Positions 44,852 through 55,334 of a DNA stretch of 64,000 bases are shown here, one piece after another. The DNA lies in the NCBI GenBank assembly GCA_014529385.2, contig CM043967.1, forward strand, positions 8,646,501 through 8,710,500, in the 5' to 3' direction. The translations under genes were made by a program, and so were the position numbers. Within the stretch, counting starts at the first letter, position 1. Every line of letters begins with the position of its first letter. Source of the DNA: Adiantum capillus-veneris. Taxonomy: Eukaryota; Streptophyta; Polypodiopsida; Polypodiales; Pteridaceae. The notes under the pieces were generated by a model, which saw nothing but the letters and a program-made list of their open reading frames with translations, ran no database searches and had not been told where the DNA came from.

Positions 44852-44868
44852 CCTGACAGCGGCCCCAA
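44852..44868 (-). promoter_or_regulatory. Primer-binding site of the giant element
   Basis: The minus strand reads TTGGGGCCGCTGTCAGG right after the LTR end CCGCCAACA. It is a decayed version of the site at 51580-51598 (TGGCACCGCTGCTGGGGAC), which is of the TGGCGCCGTTGCCGGGG type common in plant Gypsy elements. Confidence 0.7.
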
Positions 44869-45799
44869 TGTTGGCGGATATGCCACGATGGATGTCAGCA
44901 CAACGAGAACTCACCTAACAAGAATTGTCAGCTACTAAGGATGAAGCTCGACCCGCAGGCGCGTGGAAGCAAGCATAGGGTGTCAACCTACACTCGACCG
45001 AATATTGACTACTTCCTATAGAGGTCTCTACCCAATGTCTAAGCTACAACCTACTATTGTGCACAGGAGGAGATTTCCTACAACGCTTCCATGAGCCAAA
45101 TACCCATTAGACGTTCTCAAAACTGTGAGGTCCCCACCCCGTCGTCTCAAACGACGGATCTGATGGTAAACCTGGTGGCCACTAGATCTAGGGAGGAAGC
45201 AAACAAAGTGGTTTGTGGTTCATCTAGCGGACGATCTCTCATAACAAAGTGAGTCGAGTTTGAGTCTACTAGCATCAAGATCTAGTTCCAACCCACAGAG
45301 GAAGCGTGATTAACTTATCTAGCGATCCTAAGACCCACCTTCCAAGAGGAGAACAATCCCGAGTGCCTTTTTCCCCATGTTTCAGAGTCACGTAGACTTG
45401 AGGCTTCGCCGCTCTTGAGGCAATGAGTAATACTAGCGTCGATTTATAACACTATGGGGACGGAGAGTTCCCGACCAATCGGGACCACCCTTCTCATAAG
45501 CATTGGCAACCCGAGCCAAGCCCCCACTTTCCACCCCATACTCACACTTCCTTTTTGTTATCTAATTACTATCACAATGGTTGTTCAACATATAAGTTCT
45601 TTGTTTATTTTCCGATTCACAAGTTCTTTAATACGGCCTTTCAGCTAGTATTGCAAAGCAGCACCAAGACAAGAATTCTAGCAAAAATTCTACTCAAACT
45701 TATTCATTAAAATTCCAATGTTTTGGAGGTACAACATCCCCCCTCCAGCGAGAGTTTACTCCTCCCGTTGTCGCCTAGCTGCCCATATAACTAGGTATA

Positions 45800-45912
45800 T
45801 CCACCGCTTAACCAACAAACGTGGACATTCCCACCGCATAGAACGCAAGACATGGGTTCCCACCGCTTAACCAGTAGACATGGGTATCCACCACTTAACC
45901 AATAGATGTGGA
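45800..45912. repeat. Degenerate tandem repeats in the solo LTR
   Basis: Units containing CCACCGCTTAACCA, about 25-30 bp, in the place occupied by the 19-bp repeats of the array LTRs. Confidence 0.6.
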
Positions 45913-46208
45913 TTCAAGAGCCCTTAACCAGGAACTCTGTCCCCTGTGAACAGGAGGGGGTTCGGACTAGTATCAACATTGGAAATAGAAATGAACTGGC
46001 CGAGCTAAATTTTCCCTACCAAACATTCTTTCCTATCTCAAACAGTATATCCAACAATCATTCTTTCCTACTTGGAAATTAAAATATATTTCAATTCAAA
46101 TGCCGTGATCTCCGTTGGATTTCTCCAGCATGTTTACGGATATGTTCTTTCCTAACTTATCGAATGCAATGTTAAATTGAGCAAAACTGGAATTAAAACT
46201 TGACCTAC

Positions 46209-46348
46209 CTCCACAATTTCTCATCATTGCTCCATGAGTTGGCCAGTACTTGGTCGACCATGGGAGCTTTTCCCTTCCAATGTGTGTTGCTTGTCCCAGC
46301 CTCGCGGTCATGGGAACCACCGAAATGAGTTCTCTTTACCGGGCCCAT
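46209..46348 (-). CDS. LTR-encoded exon with splice donor (solo LTR)
   Basis: From the ATG at 46348 the frame encodes MGPVKRTHFGGSHDREAGTS and continues to DEKLW, meeting AG followed by GTAGGT (donor at 46207-46208), a strong 5' splice-site match; unspliced it stops at the next codon. The TATA box lies about 100 bp upstream. The arrangement (TATA, short basic N-terminal exon, GT donor, all inside the LTR) repeats that of the array LTRs, although the peptide is different apart from an M-[GA]-P-x-K-R start. Splicing is inferred, not shown. Confidence 0.5.
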
Positions 46349-46445
46349 ATTATACTCACTACTTAAATTGACAACTTGGAAAAAGAGAGCTAATATTCGA
46401 GAGCACATACGACCAAAATGACGGATTAGTTTCAATAAGAAAACT

Positions 46446-46456
46446 CCTTTATACGA
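46446..46456 (-). promoter_or_regulatory. TATA box of the solo LTR
   Basis: The minus strand reads CGTATAAAGGA, aligned with CTATATAAAGGA of the array LTRs. Confidence 0.6.
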
Positions 46457-48352
46457 GAGGTTTAATTACTTCAAGACATAGAGATTTCTGATAGCCCCTT
46501 ACTTGTTCTATGGGAATTGTCCCTAAGGTTAATTATTTGGCCTAGGTAATTAAGAATTTCAGTTTTCTACTTGATCTATTTACTAGAGATGAATTAGGCA
46601 TGCTTGATCTCTTCCTAATGCAAGTAGAGATTTGTAGATTTACCGCATGCATAGGTCAGAGGATTCCTTTTTCCTAGTGGATTAATTTTGGAATTAATTA
46701 CACTAATTACATCATAATATTTGAACAAATTGAATCTAAACATAGCTATATAAACATTGTGTGGTAGTAGAATGAAATAGACTAACCTTATAACATTGCT
46801 GGCTTGATTCTATCATTCATTAACTATAATGACTTAGTGGATAATTATCTTATTACTAATCATACATTAATCTATGATTAGGAGAGGTTAATTGTTTGCA
46901 TAATTGACAATTAGAATTAAGAATGTGCAATGGAATAATCATATAGCAATTTAGAGAGTGTCTAATGAGAAATTTAATTGTGATTATGCATACTAGCAGC
47001 GGAATTATGAGAACCATAGAAGGAATTATAACATAACGTGAAATTAGCTTTAGGTTACCGTAGTTTGGGCTGAATTTGAATCAATTTGCTGATCCAAAGG
47101 AGCTTCTTGTGGCGAGAATTGGGCAGCACTTCCGTCTTTTGCTCCTTCTCCAAAGGCTATGTGTGCCAACAGCACCTCCCCAAGGTGTGTGTGTGTATGT
47201 GTGTGTGAGCATATATGTGCTTGTGTGTGTGTGTGAGCATGCTCTTATATAGTCTCACAAGCTCAAAATTTCAAAATCACTTGCTATGCTAGTCTGAAGT
47301 CCACTCAAGCCTTCATAGGCAGGGTTACTTGCATGGGGTGCATGGGCTGCAAAGTGTCCCATTTGCTATTCTAACTCACTCACTCACTATCTCTCAAGCT
47401 GGGAAAGTAGCCCACAAGCCCTATCTGTGTGTGAGGGCGCTCTCTACCTGCCATATCAACTCAGCAGTGGCCTGGAGCGGTTCCCACACAGCTCTCGAGC
47501 CCCGGTGCCTCCCCGCACAACCTTAGGAAAAATTGTTTTTAATCCTAGACGGGCAATTCTAATCAGATTTTGATGCCGAAACTTGCTATGCTAAGCTAGA
47601 ACTAAGGTGCATAATCCCGAGTACCTGTCATATTTAGCAGCCCGCGGCGTTCGAAAATGCATTTTTTTCAAATTTGGGATACGGGTGCAATTTTTCGAGA
47701 CGGTTAAAACTAAACGGGTCGGGTGACCAAAAACTTACTATTTTTGGAAAATTTCCACAAAAATTATTTTAATTCACTTTTGGAAGCTTTATGAAATTCT
47801 AAACATCATGGCATCGACAGATTTTGGAAAACTGCTAAAAATAGTAACTTTTTTCATTATGATTGTTTCATGGTACAATGGTGTTCATTTAGCTGGAGGT
47901 CGGAGACCTTACAAAAACGCTATGAAACTTGAGGGATATCCTATTAACACCAATAGGCCACTCTCCCTAAGGTCCGTTACCCAAAACCCTACTCATAAAC
48001 ACCCAGTGTAGAATCACGTAGGATGTTTGACAGGCTTTTGCAGGTCAACGTTTCTGAAAACTAAGGTACCTAATGTGTAGCTCTACTCAATACGAACGCG
48101 TGGATATGCTGAAATGCAAAAACAGACACCGTTTGCTTATCGAATCCCTAGAAATAGCTCGCGGGTCAATCTCGCAAAGCCGGGCCGTACACGCGCAGTG
48201 TGGGTATTGGCGCATAGCTCTCTCCGGAGGAACACACTGCACGTCTCCGTGCTCGATTCCGACCACCAGTGTGCACGTAGCATCAAGATAAGCTCTCACT
48301 CTCTCTCGTACACAGAATACGCTTCTCATAGACACTTCATCGAATGAACAAA

Positions 48353-48364
48353 GGGGGGGGGGGG
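48353..48364. repeat. Poly(G) tract at the predicted start of transcription, 5' LTR
   Basis: Twelve G, about 20-30 nt downstream of the TATA box at 48383-48394; the other LTR has twenty. Confidence 0.8.
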
Positions 48365-48603
48365 TTAGGAAGGTTAGAATTCGGTATATATACCTTCCAA
48401 ATACAAAACCTCATGTTCCAAAGTGAAATCCTACTTAGTCTAATGGAAAAAATAATATACAAAATTGGAAATTTCTGCAAGCCCCAAGTATTTACAAGTG
48501 AAATTACGGGTTTTCTTAATCAGGAAATGACTACATAGGATTTCCTTCTTTTATCATTTTGTCAGTCTTCAGTTGAGTGTGGCCGCCCGTCTTCGGCTAA
48601 CTC

Positions 48604-48608
<5 letters not shown>

Positions 48609-48641
<33 letters not shown>
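48609..48641. repeat. GT microsatellite
   Basis: About 16 GT units just outside the giant element's 5' LTR. The bases between LTR and microsatellite, CTCTG, may be the right-hand target duplication. Confidence 0.9.
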
Positions 48642-48642
<1 letters not shown>

Positions 48643-49187
48643 ATGCCTTGGGGTTTGAGAGAGGTGCAAAGGGTGAGGAGGATGGCGAGCGTATAGAGGT
48701 TGAGGAGGATCACATAAACTGCATGCAGAGGTGAGGACATACGCAAGCTACATATGAATCGGGGGGAATTTGGCATATTGAAATTATTAGTGATAGTTTT
48801 TTGAAGAGTAGAGCCACAATACACTGCTTGCAAAAAAACTCAATAAGTATAGCAATTTTAGATTCTACGTGTCTAGGACGTGTGCAACACAGCCTTAATA
48901 ACTTCGCCACATGTGAAACTAACCATCGCCACCACCAAGCCATAGTTAGATGTCGAGTTGTGGCCCTCCGTCTCACTTTCCATGCTGCATCCCTTGCTTT
49001 CCATCATCAGACCTATTGGCCCCCATTCTGCTCGGCCCTTTGCTTTCCTTGATCACGACAAAAATGTCGCTACCCTGTCCCTTCGTCTCCAACCACACCA
49101 TAGACCCCTTGGCTGCTAGCCCCTTGTCCAAGCCTCTGCATGACCTAACATCGGCACCATACAAGTTACCTTTTTACTTGCATGAAA
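48642..49187. other. Intergenic, nothing recognised
   Basis: Short frames on both strands without domains. No repeat partner seen in the window. Confidence 0.3.
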
Positions 49188-49775
49188 TTTCATCACACCA
49201 ACATAAAAACAAGGTGTCCATAGGAGGAAGGCATTGCCACATATAGAAGGAGTGCAAATTATTAGCATGAGGAGGGAATTTTATCAAGATTTGGGACCCA
49301 TCCAATCCAAGTTAATTACATTAACATTGCAGTAAGATGCACGCACCTCATGGTTTTCCTATAGATTATTATATATTTAATGACATGCCATCATCTTTTA
49401 AGGATATGAATACTAAAAGATGGTGGGCCTCACACAAACCTTGGGTGGATGTTGACTAGAGGAACACTGATTTCATCACACCAACATAAAAACAAGGTGT
49501 CCATAGGAGGAAGGTATTGCCACATTTAGAAGGAGTACAAATTATTAGCATGAGGAGGGAATTTTATCAAGATTTGGGACCCATCCAATCCAAGTTAATT
49601 ACATTAACATTGCAGTAAGATGCACGTACCTCATGGTTTTCCTATAGATTATTATATATTTAAGGACATGCCATCATCTTTTAAGGATATGAATACTAAA
49701 AGATGGTGGGCCTCACACAAACCTTGGAGAAAATATCTACAAACCTTGGGTGGATGTTGACTAGAGGAACACTGA
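49188..49775. repeat. Tandem direct duplication, unit 283 bp
   Basis: Unit 1 is 49188-49470 and unit 2 is 49471-49775, nearly identical (TTTCATCACACCAACATAAA start, GAGGAACACTGA end). Unit 2 has about 22 extra bases formed by a local repeat of ACAAACCTTGG. No coding sequence. Confidence 0.9.
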
Positions 49776-49939
49776 AATGTAACACCCACTTTGTAATATT
49801 TAATTTGATGGATAGGAGAGATTACTTTTGACGAGAATGTACCTCTCAAGAGTGAGGTATAAAATTCAAAGTTTTGTAACCCTAAGGGGGCTTTCAAATT
49901 AATCAATCTTTTGCGTCTAATGTGTACTCTGTGTGCATA

Positions 49940-49940
<1 letters not shown>

Positions 49941-49990
<50 letters not shown>
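49941..49990. repeat. Compound GT/GA microsatellite
   Basis: About 9 GT units followed by about 15 GA units. Confidence 0.9.
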
Positions 49991-49992
<2 letters not shown>

Positions 49993-50141
49993 TTATCTCT
50001 TCTTTGTGTCCACTACAAAGCATCCATTGCAAAGCCAAAACCACCAACAAGTTAGCAACAGTGAGGGTTACGCACCAATGCCTGTTAAGTATGGAGTTTG
50101 ATTTACCTCTTGTAATTTTTTGTGTTAAAAATGGACATTTG

Positions 50142-50920
50142 TAAGGCCCCTATTATGAAGAGAAGCCATCGTGCGTGAAGAAAAACAACTCGCCGAAAAA
50201 TTAAATCACTCATCGGAAACCAAAATGCTAAAATATTTATTTTCGTCGGAATATTATGGCCGGACGGCGGTCGGAAAGTGGCCGGAAAATGATAGTCGGT
50301 TTGCCGATTGGCCGGTAGTCAATGGCCGGTGGTCGGTAGTCGAAAGTCAATGGCCGGTGGCTGGTGGCCGAATTCAATGGCCGGTGGCCAAATTCAAAAG
50401 CGGACTTGTCTTCTCAAGGACGGCGACCTCGCAGGCATCGTACCCGTAGGCGTCCCCCCCTAACAGGCGTCCCTCCCATAGGTGTCCCCCCCATAGGCGT
50501 TGGACCCTCGGGTGTGAAGCCCGGAGGCGTAGTACACATGCCTCTAGCTACCCAGTACTGAGATGCATCTGCCATCTGACTGGGCGTCATCCGTGTGACG
50601 AAGCTCATAAATGTTTTTGCACTCATAGAAGCGAGATCTGGATACTGGTGGTAGCAGCTGGACACACCCAATGGAGAATGATTGCTCGACAGGATATTAT
50701 TTTTGTAATTATTCTTTAATTGAGAAAAACCGTCATTTCACCTTTATAAATAGTGGGGCTTGCAGAAGCTTCCAGATTGTATCCCATTTTTTACTTTTAG
50801 ACTGAGTGAATGGTTAAATTGGAACATTAGGGTTTCAGATTGTAAGGTATTTATACCACTTTTGACCTTAATGAGAAAACCTATTGTCATTTAAAAAAAA
50901 GTTATGGTTGTGTGAGTGAG
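50142..50920 (+). other. Possible LTR or promoter fragment with GGCCGG-type repeats
   Basis: Begins TGTAAGGCCCC, which could be an LTR start. It contains degenerate repeats of a GGCCGGTGG-like unit (50261-50400) and of a GGCGTCCCCCC-like unit (50447-50510), and a TATA box (CCTTTATAAATAGTGGGG, about 50731-50748). No matching second end was found. A minus-strand frame at 50414-50671 is probably a by-product of the repeats. Confidence 0.35.
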
Positions 50921-51578
50921 CGCACTCTGTGTACGAGAGAGAGTGAGAGTTTTATCTTGACACTACGCGCGCACCGGTGGTCGGAATCGAGTGTGGAGAA
51001 GTGCAACGTGTTGCCCCTGAAGAGAGCTACGTGCCAATACCTACATTGCGGGTGTACGATCTGGCTTTGCGAACTCAATCCACGAGCTACATCTGGTGAT
51101 TCGGTGAGCATACATTGTCTGTTTTTCGCATTTCAGCATATGAACGCGTTCGCATTGAGTAGAGCTACACATTAGGCACTTTAGTTTTCAGAAACGACGA
51201 CGTGAAAATTTTGACCAGACGTGCTACGTGATTTTGCACGTGGTGTTTAGGGTTGGGGTTTTGGTTCATGGACCTTAGGGAGAGCGACCTATTGGTGTTA
51301 ATAGGGTTTCCTTCAAGTTCTGTGGCATTTTGACAACGTTTGATGGGTATTTGGCTCTTGAAAGCGTTGTAGGAAATCTCCTCTTATGCACTCCTGAAGG
51401 CTGTAACTTAGACATTGGGTAGAGACCTCTGTAGGAAGTAGTCAACAGTCGGTCGAGTGTAGATTAACACCCTATGCTTGCTTCTACGCGCCTGCGGGTC
51501 GAGCTTCGTCCTTAGCTGACAGATCTTGCTAAGTGAGTTCTCGCTGTGCTGACATCCATCGCGGCGTATCCGCCAACA
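50921..51578 (+). repeat. 5'-truncated LTR of the giant family, plus strand
   Basis: Matches the R/U5 part of the giant LTR (reverse complement of about 11864-12505) and ends CCGCCAACA at 51578, directly before the primer-binding site. All sequence upstream of the predicted transcription start, including the TATA box and G tract, is missing. Confidence 0.8.
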
Positions 51579-51579
51579 T

Positions 51580-51598
51580 TGGCACCGCTGCTGGGGAC
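51580..51598 (+). promoter_or_regulatory. Primer-binding site
   Basis: TGGCACCGCTGCTGGGGAC, close to the TGGCGCCGTTGCCGGGG type used by many plant Gypsy elements; better preserved than the site at 44852-44868. Confidence 0.75.
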
Positions 51599-51985
51599 GA
51601 AAACCCTAGGTACCTGACCGAGACTAGTCCTTGAGGATAGGGATTCTCTGGCTTGCTAGAGTCTTGTTTTACATTTAGATAGGATCAGAGGGTGGATGAC
51701 TCTCTGGGTCTTAGGAGGAGTTTAGGGAGCGAGTGTCTGGCCTAGATCCTTCGACTTAGGTAGACTCAGGTAGTTTTTGGTATTAGTTAAGTTGTGGTGT
51801 AGAGAGTAGGAGTTGGAGTGGTAGAGGCGGTGAAAGGATAGCTTGAGAGTCCGGGGAGGCCAGGAAGCAACCGAAACACCAATATCACCATCTCACATGA
51901 TGAGTAGGAGTAGGGTAAGTAGGACATCATGATTTATGATCTGAAGCACTTCATGCATGTTATAGTTGCTGTTAGGCTCATCACA
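51599..51985 (+). other. Leader fragment of the giant family
   Basis: Aligns with the reverse complement of about 44480-44850, then homology stops and unrelated sequence follows. No palindrome is retained. Confidence 0.7.
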
Positions 51986-54547
51986 AGGTTGTAAAAGATG
52001 AAAAAGAGTGTATAGAATCCATTAGAAGAAATATGGACTTTGCATGGGCCTTGTAAGGAATCTTAATTTTTAGAGATTAAGGCTAATGTTGTGTAGGGTT
52101 AAGGGGACAAGGTTATTCAAGAAGTTAGTTTTGAGTAGACTTTTCTAGCCTTTTTTTTAGACACATGTAAGATGTGGACCTAAGAGGTCACTTTCTCTCT
52201 CTAGCTTTTGGAAAGTGAGGGGAGTAAAGGGGTGTGGCCACATCAGCAAAAACGTGGGTCACTAAGAGCCAAAATTTGACTTTTTTTCAAAAAAGTTATT
52301 TTTACTTATTTTTGACTTAAAACTCCCTCCCAACATATATACACATTAAAAAAATCATTTTTTGACATTTTTTTAAACCTACAAACACTAAAAGTCCACT
52401 TTTTCAAAAAAAAATCCTCCAAAAGAAAAAAACCTTTGTTCTCTCCTCCTCCTTCCTCCTCTCTCCCTCTCCTCTCCCTCCCTACCCCCTTCTATCCTCC
52501 TCCTCTCCTCTCTCTCCCTCCCTCTCCCTCTCTGCCCCCTTCTCTCCTCCCATGTTCTTGCCTCTCCCTCCCCCCTCTTTCTTTTCATTCTTTGCTTCTT
52601 CATGCAACAGCTGCCATGGTGCTCACGGACATCACAAATCGTATGCCTCCACCACCATGTACTCCGCACAACAAAAGTGTACATATTGCTTGTCCGCGGT
52701 GTTTGCACCGAAGGTCGCACGTGAGGGTGAGAAGAGGTCATCCCAAGATCGTCATACTGTCGGTGAGACGAATGTGTATGGTTCTTCAATATCTTGGGAG
52801 GGGAGAAGTAGGGTTGTTAGGCTATTGCAATTGGTTGTGTATGGGTGCAGGTGCTTCTTTGCATTCATGGATGCACGAATATCAAGCTCTTCAGCTCAAA
52901 ACAGTGGCATTACAAGAAACAATGGGTGCAGGTTAGAGAGGTCAAGTGTCACCACTTTTCCTCTAAAACAACCTTCTTTGTTACATCTTGTAGGTAGGTG
53001 CTTCAAATCCATCCTTATTAGAGGTGGGTAATCTCATCCTAATGTATATTTTAGGATTTTTTATTCCTAGTTAGATGGAAATACTTGCAAATTTATACAA
53101 CATATACTTAACAAGTGTCTTTATTATACAACTTAAAAATGTTGAATTCATACATATTTTTGTTTGAAGAACATTTCTCTAATGTGTCATGATACAAGGT
53201 GACCTCTTTCTATGCTAGTTAAGTGGCGTTCCTTGCAAGAATGGCTCAAAGAACTGGCATAACATGAAGCTTTTATGGTGGAACAAAGATCTCCTCAAGC
53301 AATGTGGCTCCCACTACACCAAAAATCACTATGCTAACATGGAGAGATCCCTAGTAGGACAATACAACATCTTTTCATCAGTAGCACACCCTTTCCTAAC
53401 ATGAGGGCACCCCCACCAGAGATATTTTTATATGATAGGTCACCCCATGAGCATACCATGTCATGGAATGGATGTAAGAACTATGACTGCACTACCCCTT
53501 GGAAGTTGTTCACGAATGTATGTTTATCAAAGTTAATGAGAAGAAGTTTGGACTTTTTTGTTTGTTGATGTGTAAGCTCTTGGTCTACCATATTTTAGAT
53601 TGTTTGATAAGTTAAATAAGATTTATAGTCATTTAAAGTGTCTTTTTTTTTGGGTAAGATTGTACATGAGAAGACATAATAAAGTACAAGAGATCTTGAC
53701 GGAATAAACCTCGATGAGATTCCCACCATGCACTTGTGACACCATAATCTCTCCTTGAACCCTTTGACTTCTATCGTTGTGGGGAGTCCAAGGGGGGGCT
53801 ATTTTCAAATTTTTAGCATAACTTTTTTTTGAAGGAAATTTTGGTTATTCTAAAGTTTATACACAGTCTAGGAGTTCATTCTGATTGTTTTTCTTCAGTT
53901 TCAAATTTTGACCGAGTGCACTCCTTGGAAGCCACTTTTGAAGGTGTTAGGGGGAAATTTTGGGAAAGTTTTGTATGTAGGAAATACAGTCCTTAACACA
54001 ATAAAAAACAATGGTTCTTTGAGTATTTTCAGATTCCATGGTTTTAATGCTCGTTGGAGCCCGTAGATTAAGAAAAAAGTAAAAAAGTATGTTTTACATC
54101 ATTTTTAAATAAATTGTCAACTTGTACGTTGATTTTTGGAGAATGAGAGCAAGATATGATTTTTTCTCATCACATGATGGTCAAAGAACGCGATGAGATG
54201 AACAAATTCATGTGAGACAAGCCCAAACAGATTCGGAGCCGATTGAAATCTAGAAGCTGTTGAAAACCTAACGCTTGAATCATGGCCATGCATAAAAAAT
54301 ATGCTCAATATGCTCACACGGTGAAGGAGGTGCTTCAAAGCTATGGAAATCAGTATAAAATGCAAGCAATAGCGTTGGAAGCTATTCAAGAAGTTGTAGA
54401 GGCTCACATCATTTCAGATGACTTTGCAATGACAAAATGATTAAGAGTTGTGTCTACTATCTCCATAGTGATTTGGCTTTTCGGTTTATCCATGTGTTTT
54501 AAGTTAAGTGGTTCTGGCCATGAAGAGTTAAATTTAAATCAAATATT
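51986..54547. other. Intergenic; polypyrimidine tract, otherwise nothing recognised
   Basis: Contains a pyrimidine-rich tract (about 52434-52570) that makes long Pro/Leu/Ser and, on the other strand, Arg/Glu/Gly frames; these look like composition artefacts. The rest (52600-54547) holds no recognisable gene, repeat end or RNA. Confidence 0.35.
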
Positions 54548-55334
54548 AACATTTTTGTCATCCTAAGGGGCAAACAAAGCTAGAAAATGCAAAAAAAAGG
54601 GTGGCCACAAGGGCGCGCAGATGGCCCATCCAGTAGTTTTGGATGGCTCATCTGCACGCCCTTGTGGCCACCCTTTTTTTTGCATTTTCTAGCTTTGTTT
54701 TCCCCTTAGGATAGCAAAAATGTTAATAGCTGATGAAACCAGATGTTTATGTAGCATGAGACTAGATTTTTATATTGTCCAATGTGATTTGGCCTTTTGG
54801 TACAGGGAACTAGTAAGTTGAGTTTAAGGAAGGCATAATGTGCTTGAAAAGTTAAATTTTACATTCATCTCACCTTTTCCCAGGTCCTGGAGTGCAACAA
54901 TAGCCTAATTATGGAAAAAAAAGGGTGGCCACAAGGGCGCGCAGATGGCCCATCCAACAGTTTTGGATGGCTCACTTGCGCGCCCTTGTGGACACCCTTT
55001 TTTTTGCATTATATGGCCTTTTCTGCCCCTTATAATAGCAAGAATGTTAATATTTGATGAAACCAGATGTTTATGTAGCATGAGACTAGATTTTTATACT
55101 GTCCAATGTGATTTGCCCTTTTGGTGTAGGGAACTGGTAAGTTGAGTTGAAGGAAGGCACAATGTGCTTGAAAAGTTCAATTTTAGGTTCTTCTCATCTT
55201 TTCCAGGGTCTTGGAGTGCAGCAATAGCCTAATTATGCAAAAAAAGGGTGGCCACAAGGTCCCACATATGGCCCATCTAGCAGTTTTGGATGGCTCACTA
55301 CGCGCCCTTGTGGCCACCCCTTTTTTTGCATTAT
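54548..55334. repeat. Three tandem units, each with a long foldback hairpin
   Basis: Hairpin 1 (54548-54725) has arms of about 80 bp and a loop of about 8 bases; hairpin 2 (54912-55010) and hairpin 3 (55232-55334) have arms of about 45 bp. All share the arm GGGTGGCCACAAGGGCGCGC followed by its complement. Hairpin centres are about 325 bp apart, and the sequence between them (TGATGAAACCAGATGTTTAT and on) is also repeated, so a unit of about 325 bp was triplicated. Resembles a foldback or MITE-type element; no coding sequence. Confidence 0.85.

Larger units (their letters stand above)
45124..47913 (-). mobile_element. Solo LTR (2,790 bp), distant relative of the array LTRs
   Basis: Minus-strand ends TGTAAGG...CCTCACA, flanked by the 5-bp duplication AAAAC (45119-45123 and 47914-47918). 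Its 3' third resembles the array LTRs (TGTGAGGTCCCC start on the plus strand, the GAGTTCCCGACCAATCGGGA stretch, CCCCCACTTTCCACCCCA), and it has its own tandem repeats in the equivalent position (45800-45912), a TATA box (46446-46456), a coding exon with donor (46209-46348) and a GT microsatellite (47190-47235). No internal region is attached, so it is the product of LTR-LTR recombination. Confidence 0.85.
11864..48604 (-). mobile_element. Giant Tat/Ogre-type LTR retrotransposon with nested insertions
   Basis: A pair of about 0.94-kb LTRs in the same minus orientation bounds the region: 3' LTR 11864-12803 with polypurine tract on its inner side, 5' LTR 44869-48604 with primer-binding site on its inner side. 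Between them, in transcription order, are leader, ORF1, gag, protease, RT, RNase H, integrase, a second retropepsin-like ORF, a second leader-like region and a coiled-coil ORF. Removing the nested array (18969-33536, one CATTC duplication) and the solo LTR (45124-47913, one AAAAC duplication) leaves about 19.4 kb. The outer flanks are CTCTC (left) and CTCTG (right), compatible with a decayed 5-bp duplication. The integrase lacks a chromodomain, as in the Tat/Athila branch. Confidence 0.7.
44869..48604 (-). repeat. 5' LTR of the giant element, split by a solo LTR
   Basis: Two halves, 44869-45118 and 47919-48604, add up to about 940 bp and match 11864-12803 throughout. The minus strand starts TGAGTTAGCC at 48604 and ends CCGCCAACA at 44869. 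TATA box at 48383-48394; poly(G) at 48353-48364. Confidence 0.85.

Noticed and set aside
45124-47913. Host gene with first exon at 46209-46348
   Set aside because: TG...CA ends with AAAAC duplication and homology to the array LTRs show it is a solo LTR.
50414-50671. Minus-strand frame with Gly/Pro/Thr repeats
   Set aside because: Built mainly from a short GC-rich repeat; the N-terminal part has no recognisable domain and no neighbours to support it.
52388-53031. Frames of 130-166 codons on both strands
   Set aside because: Largely generated by a polypyrimidine tract (Pro/Ser/Leu on one strand, Arg/Glu/Gly on the other).
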